Shown here: one piece after another, positions 44,228 to 53,676 of the stretch
Layout: every line of letters starts with the position of its first letter
Numbering within the stretch: position 1 is the first letter of the stretch
Source of the DNA: Mycobacterium shinjukuense
GTDB taxonomy: Bacteria; Actinomycetota; Actinomycetes; Mycobacteriales; Mycobacteriaceae
Direction of reading: 5' to 3'
Assembly: GCF_010730055.1 (NCBI RefSeq)
Contig: NZ_AP022575.1
Coordinates: 3,286,001-3,350,000, forward strand
DNA: 64,000 nt
Translations under genes and position numbers: made by a program
Notes under the pieces: model-generated
Told to the model about the DNA's origin: nothing
What the model saw: the letters and a program-made list of their open reading frames with translations, nothing else
The model's database searches: none

Positions 44228-44656
44228 ATGATCGACGTCATCAGACGCATCTGGATCCCAATCATGATGGTGCTCGTTGCCGGGGTCGGGGCCGTCACGG
44301 TGACGCGACTGCACTCGGTGTTTGGCTCACATCAACATATGCCCGACACCGGCAACCTCGACCCGATCATCGCGTTTAACCCAAAACATGTCCTTTACGA
44401 GGTCTTCGGCCCGCCGGGGACGATCGCCAGCATCAATTACCTGGATGCCGATGCCCAGCCGCAAGAGGTCGTTGATGTAGCGATACCGTGGTCGTTCCCC
44501 ATCGTGACCACCATGACCGCGGTGGTCGCCAACGTGGTGGCGCGCGGCAACAGCGAGACCCTAGGTTGTCGCATCACCGTCAATGGCGTGGTCCGCGATG
44601 AGCGCGTTGTGAATGCTTACCGCGCTCACACCAGTTGCCTGGTGAAATCCGCGTGA
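44228..44656 (+). CDS. mmpS1: MmpS1, membrane accessory protein
   Basis: The protein has 142 residues, the length I remember for Rv0403c. One N-terminal membrane helix (IWIPIMMVLVAGVGAVTV, about 8-25) is followed by a periplasmic beta-rich domain with the family pattern HVLYEVFGPPGTIASINYLD and RNSETLGCRITVNG-like block. MmpS proteins assist their MmpL partner. The stop overlaps the mmpL1 GTG. A weak GGAG lies at 44220-44223. Confidence 0.93.
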   Translation: MIDVIRRIWIPIMMVLVAGVGAVTVTRLHSVFGSHQHMPDTGNLDPIIAFNPKHVLYEVFGPPGTIASINYLDADAQPQEVVDVAIPWSFPIVTTMTAVVANVVARGNSETLGCRITVNGVVRDERVVNAYRAHTSCLVKSA

Positions 44657-47529
44657 GGACCGAACATCCAGCCGGACACCTGTTTGCCGCCGCGCGAACG
44701 ATCCGCAGGTTGGCAGTACCCATCATTCTGTTTTGGGTGGCGCTGACCATTGTCGTCAACACCGTTGCGCCGCAACTACAGTCGGTCGCCAGGAAGCACT
44801 CGGTGGCATTAGGCCCCCACGACGCTCCGTCGCTGATCGCCATGAAGCGCATCGGCAAGGACTTTCAGCAGTTCGATTCTGACACCACTGCAATGGTGCT
44901 GCTGGAGGGCCAAGAGAAGCTAGGTGATGACGCTCACCGATTTTATGACACGCTGGTCGCCAAGCTGTCACAGGACACCACCCACGTCCAACACATCGAA
45001 AACTTCTGGGGTGATCCACTGACCGCGGCCGGTTCGCAGAGCGCCGACGGCAAGGCAGCGTATGTCCAGCTGAACCTCTCCGGTGATCAGGGCGGCGCCC
45101 GCGCCAACGAGTCTGTTGCCGCCGTGCAACGCATCGTGGAAAGCGTGCCGCCGCCGCCGGGGATCAAGGCTTACGTGACAGGTCCCGGTCCACTCGGCGC
45201 CGATCGAGTTGTGTACGGCGACCGCAGCCTTCACACGATTACCGGCATCAGCATTGCGGTGATCGCGATCATGCTGCTGCTCACCTATCGCTCACTGTCG
45301 ACCGTTCTCGTCATGCTACTGACCATCGGGATCGAGCTGCTCACCGTCCGTGGCATCATCTCCACGCTTGCCACCAACGATGTCATGGGCCTATCAACAT
45401 TCACCGTCAACGTCCTGGTAGCGCTGACGATAGCGGCCTCGACCGACTACATCATCTTTCTGGCCGGTCGTTATCAGGAGGCGCGTATCACCGGCCAGGA
45501 CCGAGAAGCCGCGTACTACACCATGTTTGGCGGGACGGCCCACGTGGTTCTGGGTTCCGGCCTGACCGTGGCCGGAGCGATGTACTGCCTGAGCTTCACC
45601 CGGCTTCCCTACTTCCAGACCCTGGCATCGCCATGCTCGATCGGATTGTTTGTGGTGATCTTGGCCTCGCTCACCCTGGCGCCTGCCATCTTCGCCACCG
45701 CCAGCCGAGTCGGGGTGTTCGACCCCAAACGAGAGACATTGGCACGGCGTTGGCGTCGGATCGGCACCGTTGTCGTGCGATGGCCAGGCCCAGTCCTGGC
45801 CGCCACCATGCTGGCAACGCTGATCGGACTGCTCGCCCTGCCGAAATACCAGACCAACTACAACGAGCGCTACTACATCCCCAGCGCGGCGCCATCCAAC
45901 ATCGGTTACCTCGCCTCAGACCGTCACTTTCCGCAGGCCCGCATGGAACCGGAGGTCCTGATGGTCGAGGCCGATCACGACCTGCGTAACCCGACAGACA
46001 TGCTCATCCTGGACAGGATCGCCAAAGGCGTCTTCCACACTCCCGGGATCGCGCGGGTGCAAAGCATTACCAGACCGTTGGGCGCTCCGATCGACCACTC
46101 GTCGATCCCGTTTCAGATCAGCATGCACAGCGCGATGACCATCGAAAACCTGCAGAACCTCAAGGACCGTGTGGCTGATCTATCCACCCTTACCGATCAA
46201 CTGCAACGCATGATCGACATCACCCAGCGAACCCAGGAGCTGACGCGACAGCTAACCGATGCCACCCATGATATGAACGCTCATACCAGGCAGATGCGAG
46301 ACAACGCCAACGAACTACGCGATCGAATCGCCGATTTCGACGACTTCTGGCGCCCCCTTCGAGGTTTCACGTACTGGGAGCGCCACTGCTTCGACATTCC
46401 CATCTGCTGGTCGATGCGCTCCTTGTTGGACAGCATGGATAACGTCGACAAGCTCACCGAGGACCTTGCCAACCTCACCGACGACACCGAACGCATGGAC
46501 ACCGTACAGCGGCAACTACTCGCCCAACTGGACCCCACGATCGCCACCATGCAAACCGTCAAAGGGCTTGCCCAAACATTGACCAGCGCATTCTCTGGAT
46601 TGGTCACACAAACGGAGGACATGTCGCGCAACGCCACCGTGATGGGTCGGACATTCGACGCGGCCAACAATGACGACTCGTTCTACCTTCCACCTGAGGC
46701 CTTCCAAAACCCCGACTTCCAGCGGGGTCTGAAACTTTTCCTGTCCCCCGACGGCACCTCGGCCCGTTTCATCATCACCCACAAGGGCGATCCCGCCAGC
46801 GCCGAAGGCATCTCCCACATCGACCCCATCATCGAAAGCGCCGATGAGGCCGTGAAGGGCACACCCCTGCAAGCCGCGAACATCTATCTGGCCGGCACCG
46901 CATCCATGTACAAAGACATACACGAGGGCACGGTGTATGACGTGATGATCGCCGTCGTCGCCGCCTTGTGCCTGATCTTCATCATCATGCTGGGCATCAC
47001 CAGAAGCCCGGTCGCCTCCGCGGTCATCGTCGGTACCGTCGCTCTCTCGCTGGGGTCAGCCTTTGGCCTATCGGTCCTCATCTGGCAGCACATCCTGCAT
47101 ATGCCGCTGCACTGGCTGGTGCTGCCGATGGCCATCATCGTCATGCTGGCCGTCGGATCCGACTACAACTTGCTCCTCGTCGCCCGCTTCCAAGAGGAAA
47201 TCGCAGCCGGCCTCAAAACCGGCATGATCCGATCCATGGCCTACACGGGCAAAGTCGTCACCACCGCCGGCCTGGTCTTTGCTTTCACCATGGGCTCCAT
47301 GGTGACCAGCGACCTACGCGTGGTCGGCCAGATCGGCACCACGATCATGATCGGACTATTGTTCGACACACTCATCGTGCGGTCTTTTATGATGCCCGCA
47401 CTTGCGACCATGCTCGGCCGCTGGTTCTGGTGGCCACGCCGGGTGGATCGGCTAGCCCGACAACCCCAGGTGCTCGGGCCTCGTCGCACCACTGCGCTCA
47501 GTGCGGAACGCGCAGCGCTGCTGCAGTAG
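44653..47529 (+). CDS. mmpL1: MmpL1, RND-type lipid transporter
   Basis: The GTG at 44653 overlaps the mmpS1 stop and gives 958 residues, equal to the length I remember. Two MMPL/RND halves are visible. Asp-Tyr proton-relay pairs occur in STDYIIFLAG and GSDYNLLLVA. The second extracytoplasmic loop has a long coiled-coil-like stretch (about 46,140-46,640). MmpL proteins export lipids or siderophores across the plasma membrane by proton motive force. Next to fadD30-pks6 it is the likely exporter of the PKS product, though that is inference. Confidence 0.95.
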   Translation: MRTEHPAGHLFAAARTIRRLAVPIILFWVALTIVVNTVAPQLQSVARKHSVALGPHDAPSLIAMKRIGKDFQQFDSDTTAMVLLEGQEKLGDDAHRFYDTLVAKLSQDTTHVQHIENFWGDPLTAAGSQSADGKAAYVQLNLSGDQGGARANESVAAVQRIVESVPPPPGIKAYVTGPGPLGADRVVYGDRSLHTITGISIAVIAIMLLLTYRSLSTVLVMLLTIGIELLTVRGIISTLATNDVMGLSTFTVNVLVALTIAASTDYIIFLAGRYQEARITGQDREAAYYTMFGGTAHVVLGSGLTVAGAMYCLSFTRLPYFQTLASPCSIGLFVVILASLTLAPAIFATASRVGVFDPKRETLARRWRRIGTVVVRWPGPVLAATMLATLIGLLALPKYQTNYNERYYIPSAAPSNIGYLASDRHFPQARMEPEVLMVEADHDLRNPTDMLILDRIAKGVFHTPGIARVQSITRPLGAPIDHSSIPFQISMHSAMTIENLQNLKDRVADLSTLTDQLQRMIDITQRTQELTRQLTDATHDMNAHTRQMRDNANELRDRIADFDDFWRPLRGFTYWERHCFDIPICWSMRSLLDSMDNVDKLTEDLANLTDDTERMDTVQRQLLAQLDPTIATMQTVKGLAQTLTSAFSGLVTQTEDMSRNATVMGRTFDAANNDDSFYLPPEAFQNPDFQRGLKLFLSPDGTSARFIITHKGDPASAEGISHIDPIIESADEAVKGTPLQAANIYLAGTASMYKDIHEGTVYDVMIAVVAALCLIFIIMLGITRSPVASAVIVGTVALSLGSAFGLSVLIWQHILHMPLHWLVLPMAIIVMLAVGSDYNLLLVARFQEEIAAGLKTGMIRSMAYTGKVVTTAGLVFAFTMGSMVTSDLRVVGQIGTTIMIGLLFDTLIVRSFMMPALATMLGRWFWWPRRVDRLARQPQVLGPRRTTALSAERAALLQ

Positions 47530-47723
47530 CGGCACGGCCCGGGTCGTAGCTCGACAGGTCGCGGCCCATACCTGCGCCAACATCACGATCGCGGTGGCAC
47601 CGAGCTGACCTGTAGGTTGGGGTCTCGACCGTGAAATCTGGCTCGGTACTGAGACTTCGAGGGCACGGAGGCGGACGTCGGAAATCCCGGGGTCGGCGAA
47701 CACCCCGACCACATTTGGCCTTC

Positions 47724-48095
47724 TCAGCCGTCCGCGCGGTGCGGTGCCATCAGCGCAACGGCGGCTCTCCAACCCAGCAGCAGCACCGCGGTGACCGCGG
47801 ACGCGACCACGACGAAACTCGCGGCCACACCCGCCGAACCGACCTTGCGTAACACCATGCCGACCACGATGGTGCACAGCCACACGATCACCCCGGTGGG
47901 GGCAAGGGCGGTCGGCCGCCGCCAGCCGCGAGCCAGCACCCAACCCACACCGGTCCCGGTGAGAAATGGCCATGCCGTAGCCGCCAGGCCGGTGACGCTC
48001 AGTCCTTCGGCGTGGCTGCGACGTCCCACCGCGCAGAACACCAGCACGGCGACGACGTCGGCGGCCAGCCCCGCCAGCGCGCGCCGTGGTCGCAT
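47724..48095 (-). CDS. DUF3054 membrane protein (Rv0401-like)
   Basis: The protein has 123 residues with four hydrophobic helices (LAADVVAVLVFCAVGR, LAATAWPFLTGTGVGWVLA, GVIVWLCTIVVGMVLR and AASFVVVASAVTAVLLLG). The DUF3054 pattern FCAVGRRSHAEG and RPTALAPTGVIVW is clear. No enzyme motif. It lies between mmpL1 and fadE7 and diverges from fadE7. Confidence 0.85.
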   Translation of the reverse strand: MRPRRALAGLAADVVAVLVFCAVGRRSHAEGLSVTGLAATAWPFLTGTGVGWVLARGWRRPTALAPTGVIVWLCTIVVGMVLRKVGSAGVAASFVVVASAVTAVLLLGWRAAVALMAPHRADG

Positions 48096-48130
48096 GCCGC
48101 GAGGCTACCGGGCCAAGGCAGTATTGAGTG

Positions 48131-49318
48131 ATGAGCACCCCGACACCACCCACCCTTGACCGCGACGACCCGCTGGGACTGGACGCGTCGCTATCCAGCG
48201 ACGAGATCGCCGTCCGCGACACCGTCAGGCGGTTCTGCGCCGAACACGTCACCCCGCACGTCGCGGCGTGGTTCGAGGACGGCGACCTACCGGTCGCGCG
48301 CGATTTGGCCAAACAGTTCGGCGAACTCGGACTGCTAGGAATGCAGCTGCACGGCCACGGCTGTGGCGGCGCGTCGGCGGTGCACTATGGCCTGGCCTGC
48401 CGGGAGCTGGAGGCCGCCGACTCCGGCATCCGGTCGCTGGTGTCGGTGCAGGGTTCGCTGGCGATGTTCGCCATCGCGAGCTTTGGCTCCGACGAGCAAC
48501 AGCGCCAGTGGCTGCCCGGCATGGCCACCGGTGACCTGCTCGGCTGCTTCGGGCTCACCGAGCCCGACGTCGGCTCCGACCCGGCCGCGATGAAAACCCG
48601 GGCGCGACGCGATGGTCCGGACTGGGTGATCACCGGGGGCAAGATGTGGATCACCAACGGCTCGGTCGCCGACGTGGCGATCGTGTGGGCCGCCACCGAC
48701 GACGGAATCCGCGGATTCATCGTGCCCACCGACACCCCGGGTTTCACCGCCAACACCATCCACCACAAGCTGTCGCTGCGGGCGTCGATCACCAGCGAGC
48801 TGGTGCTCGACAATGTCCGGCTGCCCGCCGACGCCATGCTGCCCGACGCGACCGGCCTCAGGGCGCCGCTGGCATGCCTGTCGGAGGCGCGCTACGGGAT
48901 CGTCTGGGGAGCGATGGGCGCGGCCAGGTCGGCCTGGCAGTGCGCGCTCGACTACGCGACACAGCGCACCCAGTTCGGACGTCCGATCGCCGGCTTCCAG
49001 CTGACCCAGGCCAAGCTCGTCGACATGGCCGTGGAACTGCACAAGGGTCAGCTGCTGTCGTTGCATCTGGGGCGCCTCAAGGACAGGGTGGGCCTGCGCC
49101 CCGATCAGGTCAGCTTCGGCAAGCTCAACAACACCCGGGAAGCGCTCAAAATCTGCCGGACCGCTCGAACGATCCTGGGCGGCAACGGGATATCGCTGGA
49201 GTACCCGGTCATCCGGCACATGGTCAACCTGGAGTCGGTGCTCACCTACGAGGGCACGCCCGAGATGCATCAGCTGGTGCTCGGTCAGGCCTTCACGGGC
49301 TTGGCCGCCTTCCGGTAG
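48131..49318 (+). CDS. fadE7: Acyl-CoA dehydrogenase FadE7
   Basis: The protein has 395 residues from the ATG at 48131. FAD-binding motifs GCFGLTEPDVGSDP and KMWITNGSVADVAIVWA, the C-terminal ILGGNGI, and the catalytic Glu in LTYEGTPEMHQL are all present. The sequence is of the glutaryl-CoA dehydrogenase-like branch (IRSLVSVQGSLAM, MVNLESVLTYEGT). Substrate is not determined. lpqK starts 10 nt downstream, so they are likely co-transcribed. Confidence 0.93.
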   Translation: MSTPTPPTLDRDDPLGLDASLSSDEIAVRDTVRRFCAEHVTPHVAAWFEDGDLPVARDLAKQFGELGLLGMQLHGHGCGGASAVHYGLACRELEAADSGIRSLVSVQGSLAMFAIASFGSDEQQRQWLPGMATGDLLGCFGLTEPDVGSDPAAMKTRARRDGPDWVITGGKMWITNGSVADVAIVWAATDDGIRGFIVPTDTPGFTANTIHHKLSLRASITSELVLDNVRLPADAMLPDATGLRAPLACLSEARYGIVWGAMGAARSAWQCALDYATQRTQFGRPIAGFQLTQAKLVDMAVELHKGQLLSLHLGRLKDRVGLRPDQVSFGKLNNTREALKICRTARTILGGNGISLEYPVIRHMVNLESVLTYEGTPEMHQLVLGQAFTGLAAFR

Positions 49319-49327
49319 GACCGTCGC

Positions 49328-50557
49328 ATGCCCGTCTTGCGGCGCCTCGGGTGTTCGGTCCTGGCTCTCGGGCTGCTGGCCGGCTGCGTCCCACCCCGCA
49401 CCGGGCCGGCTTCGTCGCCGACCAACAACGGGGCCAAGGCCGACGCGGTCATCCGGATTGTGCGTGACTTCATGACGCAAGCGCATCTGAAGGCGGTGCT
49501 GGTCCGGGTCACCGTGGCCGGCAAGGAGGTCGTGACGCGGGCCGTCGGCGACTCGATGACCGGCGTGCCGGCCACCACCGCCATGCACTTTCGCAACGGC
49601 GCGGTCGCAATCTCCTATGTCGCGACGCTGTTGCTCAAACTGGTCGACGAAAAAAAGCTGCGCCTGGACGACAAGCTGTCCAGGTGGCTTCCCGACTTTC
49701 CGCACGCCGACCGGGTCACGCTGGGTCAACTAGCGCAGATGACATCCGGCTACCCCGACTACGTCCTCGGCAACGAGGCGTTTGATGCCGAGCTTTACGC
49801 TAATCCGTTCCGGCAGTGGACAACACAAGAGTTACTCGATCAAATCTCTTCACGGCCACTGCTTTACGACCCGGGCACCAACTGGAACTACGCGCACACC
49901 AATTACCTCTTGCTGGGGCTGGCGTTGGAGAAGGCCGCCGGCCAAGACATGCCAACCCTGCTGCAGCGCAAGGTCCTTTCCCCCCTGGGCCTCACGGCCA
50001 CCGCCAACTCCGATACCCCCGCCATCCCCGAGCCCGCCTTGCATGCATTCACCTCCGAGCGCCGAGCGGCCTTGAAAATTCCTGCCGGCACGCCGTTTTA
50101 CGAGGAATCGACCTTCTGGAATCCGTCGTGGACCATCACCCGCGGCGCCATCCAAACCACCACCATCTACGACATGGAGGCCACCGCGGTGGGGATCGGG
50201 TCGGGCAGGCTGCTCTCGGCGGATTCGTACAAGAAGATGGTGTCCACCGAGCTGCGCGGCAAGACCCGCGCCCAGCCGGGCTGCCCCACCTGCTTCGAGC
50301 AGAACGACGGCTACACCTATGGTCTCGGGATCGTCATATCCGGCCATTGGCTGCTGCAAAATCCCATGTTCGCCGGTTACGCCGCGGTGGAAGCCTATCT
50401 GCCGTCGCAACGGGTCGCGGTGGCGGTCGCGGTCACCTACGCCCCCGAGGCCTTCGATGACCAGGGCAACTACCGCAACCAGGCCGACATACTATTTCGC
50501 AAGATCGGTGCCGAGGTAGCGCCGAACGACGCCCCACCCATGCCGCCGGGGAGGTAG
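49328..50557 (+). CDS. lpqK: Lipoprotein LpqK, beta-lactamase/PBP-like fold
   Basis: The protein has 409 residues. Lipobox LGLLAGC (about residues 14-20). A class C beta-lactamase-like fold is recognisable from the DDKLSRWLPDFP, QLAQMTSGYPDY and WNYAHTNYLLLG blocks; the last contains the Tyr-x-Asn-type motif. The usual SxxK nucleophile region (FRIGSVTK in relatives) reads FRNGAVAIS here, so both Ser and Lys are absent at the expected place. It may be a non-catalytic surface protein. Overall length matches the family member I recall as Rv0399c. Confidence 0.9.
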   Translation: MPVLRRLGCSVLALGLLAGCVPPRTGPASSPTNNGAKADAVIRIVRDFMTQAHLKAVLVRVTVAGKEVVTRAVGDSMTGVPATTAMHFRNGAVAISYVATLLLKLVDEKKLRLDDKLSRWLPDFPHADRVTLGQLAQMTSGYPDYVLGNEAFDAELYANPFRQWTTQELLDQISSRPLLYDPGTNWNYAHTNYLLLGLALEKAAGQDMPTLLQRKVLSPLGLTATANSDTPAIPEPALHAFTSERRAALKIPAGTPFYEESTFWNPSWTITRGAIQTTTIYDMEATAVGIGSGRLLSADSYKKMVSTELRGKTRAQPGCPTCFEQNDGYTYGLGIVISGHWLLQNPMFAGYAAVEAYLPSQRVAVAVAVTYAPEAFDDQGNYRNQADILFRKIGAEVAPNDAPPMPPGR

Positions 50558-50563
50558 GTAGCC

Positions 50564-51205
50564 ATGGGAGTCATTGCCCGCGTTGTCGGTGTCGCCGCGT
50601 GCGGTTTGTCCCTGGCCGTGCTGGCCGCCGCGCCCACCGCGGGTGCGGAACCCACCGGCGCGCTGCCCCCGATGACATCCAGCGGCAGCGGACCGGTCAT
50701 CGGCGGCGGTGACGCCGCGCTGCGACAGCGGATCTCACAGCAGCTGTTTAGCTTCGGCAATCCCACCGTCCAGGAGGTTGACGGCTCGGACGCGGCTCAA
50801 TTCATCACGGCCGCAGCCGCTGTCGCGGACCGCGATGTGGCGTCGGTGTTCTTGCCGCTGCAGCGGGTGTTGGGCTGCCAACAGAACACAGCCGGCTCGG
50901 GGGCCGGCTTCGGAGCGCGCGCCTACCGGCGAACCGACGGGCAATGGGGAGGCGCGATGCTGGTCGTCGCCAAGAGCACCGTTTCCGACGTCGACGCCCT
51001 CAAGGCCTGCGTCAAGTCCGGTTGGCGGAAGGCCACGGCGGGCACGCCGACTTCGATGTGCAACAGCGGTTGGACCTACCCGCCGTTCGCCGACACCCGC
51101 CGCGGCGAAGAGGGCTATTTCGTCTTGCTGGCCGGCACAGCCTCGGACTTCTGCAGTGCGCCCAACGCGAACTACCGAACCACCGCGAGCTCATGGCCGG
51201 GCTAG
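50564..51205 (+). CDS. Secreted protein (Rv0398c-like)
   Basis: The protein has 213 residues with signal peptide VAACGLSLAVLAAAPTAGAE (cleavage near residue 28). The mature part contains Cys residues in LGCQQN, KACVKS, SMCNSG and DFCSAP, likely two disulfides. The ATG at 50564 follows GGGGAGG with good spacing and lies 6 nt after lpqK. No enzymatic motif. I recognise it only by position and length. Confidence 0.85.
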   Translation: MGVIARVVGVAACGLSLAVLAAAPTAGAEPTGALPPMTSSGSGPVIGGGDAALRQRISQQLFSFGNPTVQEVDGSDAAQFITAAAAVADRDVASVFLPLQRVLGCQQNTAGSGAGFGARAYRRTDGQWGGAMLVVAKSTVSDVDALKACVKSGWRKATAGTPTSMCNSGWTYPPFADTRRGEEGYFVLLAGTASDFCSAPNANYRTTASSWPG

Positions 51206-51242
51206 CAGGCCGGCGGACCGTGGGGGTCCGCTGGTGGGCCCC

Positions 51243-51491
51243 CTATGGCCCGCCAGGCCGATCGCAGAACGCCACACACAATGCCCAAGCAGGAATGGAC
51301 ACCCATTGCAGTTGCCCGTCCGCCGTGCGCTCGCAATATATCGGGCCGGGGTTCCCCCAGAGTTTCGCGCCTTCCGGCGAGCACGGTTGACCAATATCGG
51401 TATCGGCATGCGCTGGGCTACTTCCGATGAGGACCGCGATTGGAGCGATCGCCGCCAATATCGCCAAGCCGACGAACCTCAGTGCGTGCAT
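51243..51491 (-). CDS. Small secreted Cys-containing protein
   Basis: The protein has 82 residues: signal peptide FVGLAILAAIAPIAVLIGSS (cleavage after AHA, about residue 29), then a short mature domain with QPCSPEGAKLWGNPGPIYCE and WALCVAFCDRPGG. The four Cys and the PxG-A-x-W pattern occur in other small mycobacterial secreted proteins as I remember them. Convergent with the preceding gene. No function known. Confidence 0.75.
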   Translation of the reverse strand: MHALRFVGLAILAAIAPIAVLIGSSPAHADTDIGQPCSPEGAKLWGNPGPIYCERTADGQLQWVSIPAWALCVAFCDRPGGP

Positions 51492-51708
51492 GATCGACGC
51501 CTTCCTGTCGCAACAGCGCCAAACGACGAACTTGACGATACAAGGAAACGGGATGGAGCAGGAGGGGCATACACATCACGCTAACCGGCCATCCGGACGA
51601 GCCATGGGCTCGGGCCTAACTGAATTGCATTGAAATACAACAACATCAGGACCCTGTGCCTTTGCCTAATACCCGTGTCGTCGGGCAGGTGCGTGGTCGC
51701 TCCAGCCC
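51492..51708. other. Intergenic stretch without features
   Basis: About 220 bp of mixed GC between two minus-strand genes. No convincing gene, hairpin or repeat was seen. Confidence 0.5.
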
Positions 51709-53201
51709 CTAGAAGGGCGGCGGGTCGTCGTCGGGATCGGGCGGCTGGTCGTGGGTCTCGGGGGCGGTTGTGGCGGTTTGGGTGACCACGTGGGCGCGCT
51801 GGCGGGCTTGGTGGTTGCGGTGGCGTTCGGTGGTGATGTGGTGGGCGCGGTTTTGGGTGCGGGTGCTGGCCCGGCGCGGCATCATCGCGGTGCGCTGCCC
51901 GCGGCGGTCGGCGCGGGCCGGCTCGGGTGCGGGCGGGTCACCGGTGGGGGTGCACAGCGCCGGGAACAGCAGCGCGCTGCCCGGGGTGGTGACGTAGGTC
52001 TGGTTACCCGGCAGCGTCCAAATCACCGTGCCGTCGGGCAGTTGCTGGGCGCGCCAGCCACAGAAGGTGGCCAGCAAATGATGAAGACGGCACAGGCATT
52101 TGAGGTTGGACGCGTGGGTGGGCCCACCGTCGGCGAACGCGATGGTGTGATCCAGGTCGCACTGGGTGGCCGGGCGGTCGCAACCGGGCGCCCGACAGGT
52201 CAGATCCCGGGCCCGCACAAACGCCGCCAGCTTCGCCGAGGGCCGATAACCCGGCTCGGTCCCGGCCGGGGACCGGGATCGGCTGCAGCCCGGCGGTCTT
52301 GGCCAACTCGGCCACCAACTCGGCCGGGATCAGCGCGTCGCCGCCCAGCAACGCTGCCGGCGCCTGGCCGTGGCCCTTGACGCTGGCCTGCTCGGCCACC
52401 ACATGAATCACCACCGCCGACACCGGGCGCCCCTCGGCGGCACAGTCGGGATTGTCGCAGCGGCAGGCCAGCCGATCCGCCCCGGCCGCCAGCGCGCCCA
52501 GCGCGTCGGCGCGGCGCTGATCTGTGCTGCGCGGATCACCGGCACACACCGTGGCCACCAAGGCGTTCAGCCGCGCATCCAGGGCTTGGGCGTCGGTGGC
52601 ATACAGCTGGGCATACACCTCGCCCATGCCGTCCCCAGAATTCCAGATCGACACCTCCCGATCGCGGGCCCGCTCACGCACCCGGCGCACCGCATCGGGG
52701 TCGGCCACCGCCACGATCCGATCGATTGCGGCGGCCAGCCTGCCCCGGGTCATCGACGGCCAACCCCGCACCCGCAGCGCCAGCTCGGCATCCACCCGCG
52801 CCAACACCGCCGCGTCGGTGATCAAATCGGTGCGATACACCAGCGTCTGAAGCATCCGATAATCGATCTCCCCGGCGGCAAACACCTCGGCAACTTTCGG
52901 CAGCCGCTCCCGCATCGCCCGCGCATAGTGCAGGTAGCTGCCGGCCAGCGCCAAACCGGTCCGAAACGCCTTGAAAAAGCTCAAGCCACCTCGGCGGCCA
53001 CCGCCGCCCAGGTATCCACCGCCCAGTCTGCGCACTCCCCGCGCTCGACCCGACGCAGCTCAAACAACTCCCCGATCGCCGCCAGCCGCGCCGCCGCCGC
53101 CTGCGCCTCGGCACACCCGGCGGCGCGCATCCGCTCGATCAACCCCCGCGACGTCGGGTATCCGACGGCTCGAAGTGCTCATGCAGCCTTTGGTCGAACA
53201 T
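51709..53201 (-). pseudogene. 13E12-repeat family (DUF222-HNH) protein, frameshifted
   Basis: The full 13E12 architecture is legible across at least three frames. N-terminal MFDQRLHEHFEPSD (from ATG 53201), then LIERMRAAGCAEAQAAAARL and ELFELRRVERGECADW, the DUF222 core YLHYARAMRERLPKVAEVF and on, and the HNH part YRPSAKLAAFVRARDLTCRA, GCDRPATQCDLDHTIAFADG and LKCLCRLHH. Breaks occur near 53150, 52980 (in-frame TGA) and 52265. The HNH motif residues are intact but cannot be reached in one frame. Such genes are multicopy in mycobacteria and several are LexA-regulated. This one is at the place of Rv0393 relative to ndhA. Confidence 0.85.
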
Positions 53202-53209
53202 GCGTTCGA
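53194..53209. promoter_or_regulatory. LexA (SOS) box at the 13E12 start
   Basis: TCGAACATGCGTTCGA matches the actinobacterial/Bacillus SOS consensus CGAACRNRYGTTCG exactly (R=A, N=T, R=G, Y=C). The minus-strand ATG of the 13E12 gene is inside it. 13E12 genes in M. tuberculosis are reported LexA targets, so DNA-damage induction is expected. Confidence 0.8.
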
Positions 53210-53248
53210 GTCTACCTAAACCCGACCGGCATAAGCCAGGCCGCCAGT

Positions 53249-53278
53249 CGAATGCATGTTCGCTCGGAGCGAACATGC
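53249..53278. promoter_or_regulatory. Degenerate SOS box overlapping an 11-bp hairpin
   Basis: CGAATGCATGTTCG (53249-53262) matches the SOS consensus except one base. It overlaps a perfect inverted repeat, GCATGTTCGCT (53254-53264) and AGCGAACATGC (53268-53278), with 3-nt loop. It sits 40 bp upstream of the intact box. Confidence 0.5.
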
Positions 53279-53280
53279 TA

Positions 53281-53676
53281 ACCGCGTGTCTGCCGACCGG
53301 GTCGTCGGTGGTCGGCTAGAGCGTCGTCGCCACGGATGCCGAAATGAACCCCGGATTAGCTGCGGCAATTGGCCGACTTCGTTCGGGACTTCCGCGATGC
53401 GTTCGAGTCGCTGATGGAGTTGCACACCCGACGTGCGAAGGGCCTGGCCGTGGCATGTCGCCGAAGCCGCAGGTGCGGTTGACCATCGATCGGCAGGCCG
53501 TGTCGGCGGCCGGCGATGTCGAGCCGTCGGAGAGGTGCACCTGGCCGCCATTGATGACAATGCCCGACCCTGCCGACGGCCCACAAGGCCCACAAGGCCC
53601 ACAAAAAGTTGCGCCGTTGCGATGAGGGGAGTCGTACTGTGTAGCTGCGCCACAGCGACCAGACTGAAGGAGGACC
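53281..53676. other. 396-bp gap upstream of ndhA
   Basis: No reliable gene. A plus-strand frame ending at 53625 reads MSPKPQVRLTIDRQAV and then becomes low-complexity. A 9-bp unit GGCCCACAA repeats about three times at 53580-53602. The ndhA promoter and the GAAGGAGG ribosome site (about 53663-53672) lie at its right end. Confidence 0.5.

Noticed and set aside
53580..53602. 9-bp triplet repeat (GGCCCACAA) as a functional element
   Set aside because: Only about three units, no coding or regulatory context that supports a role.
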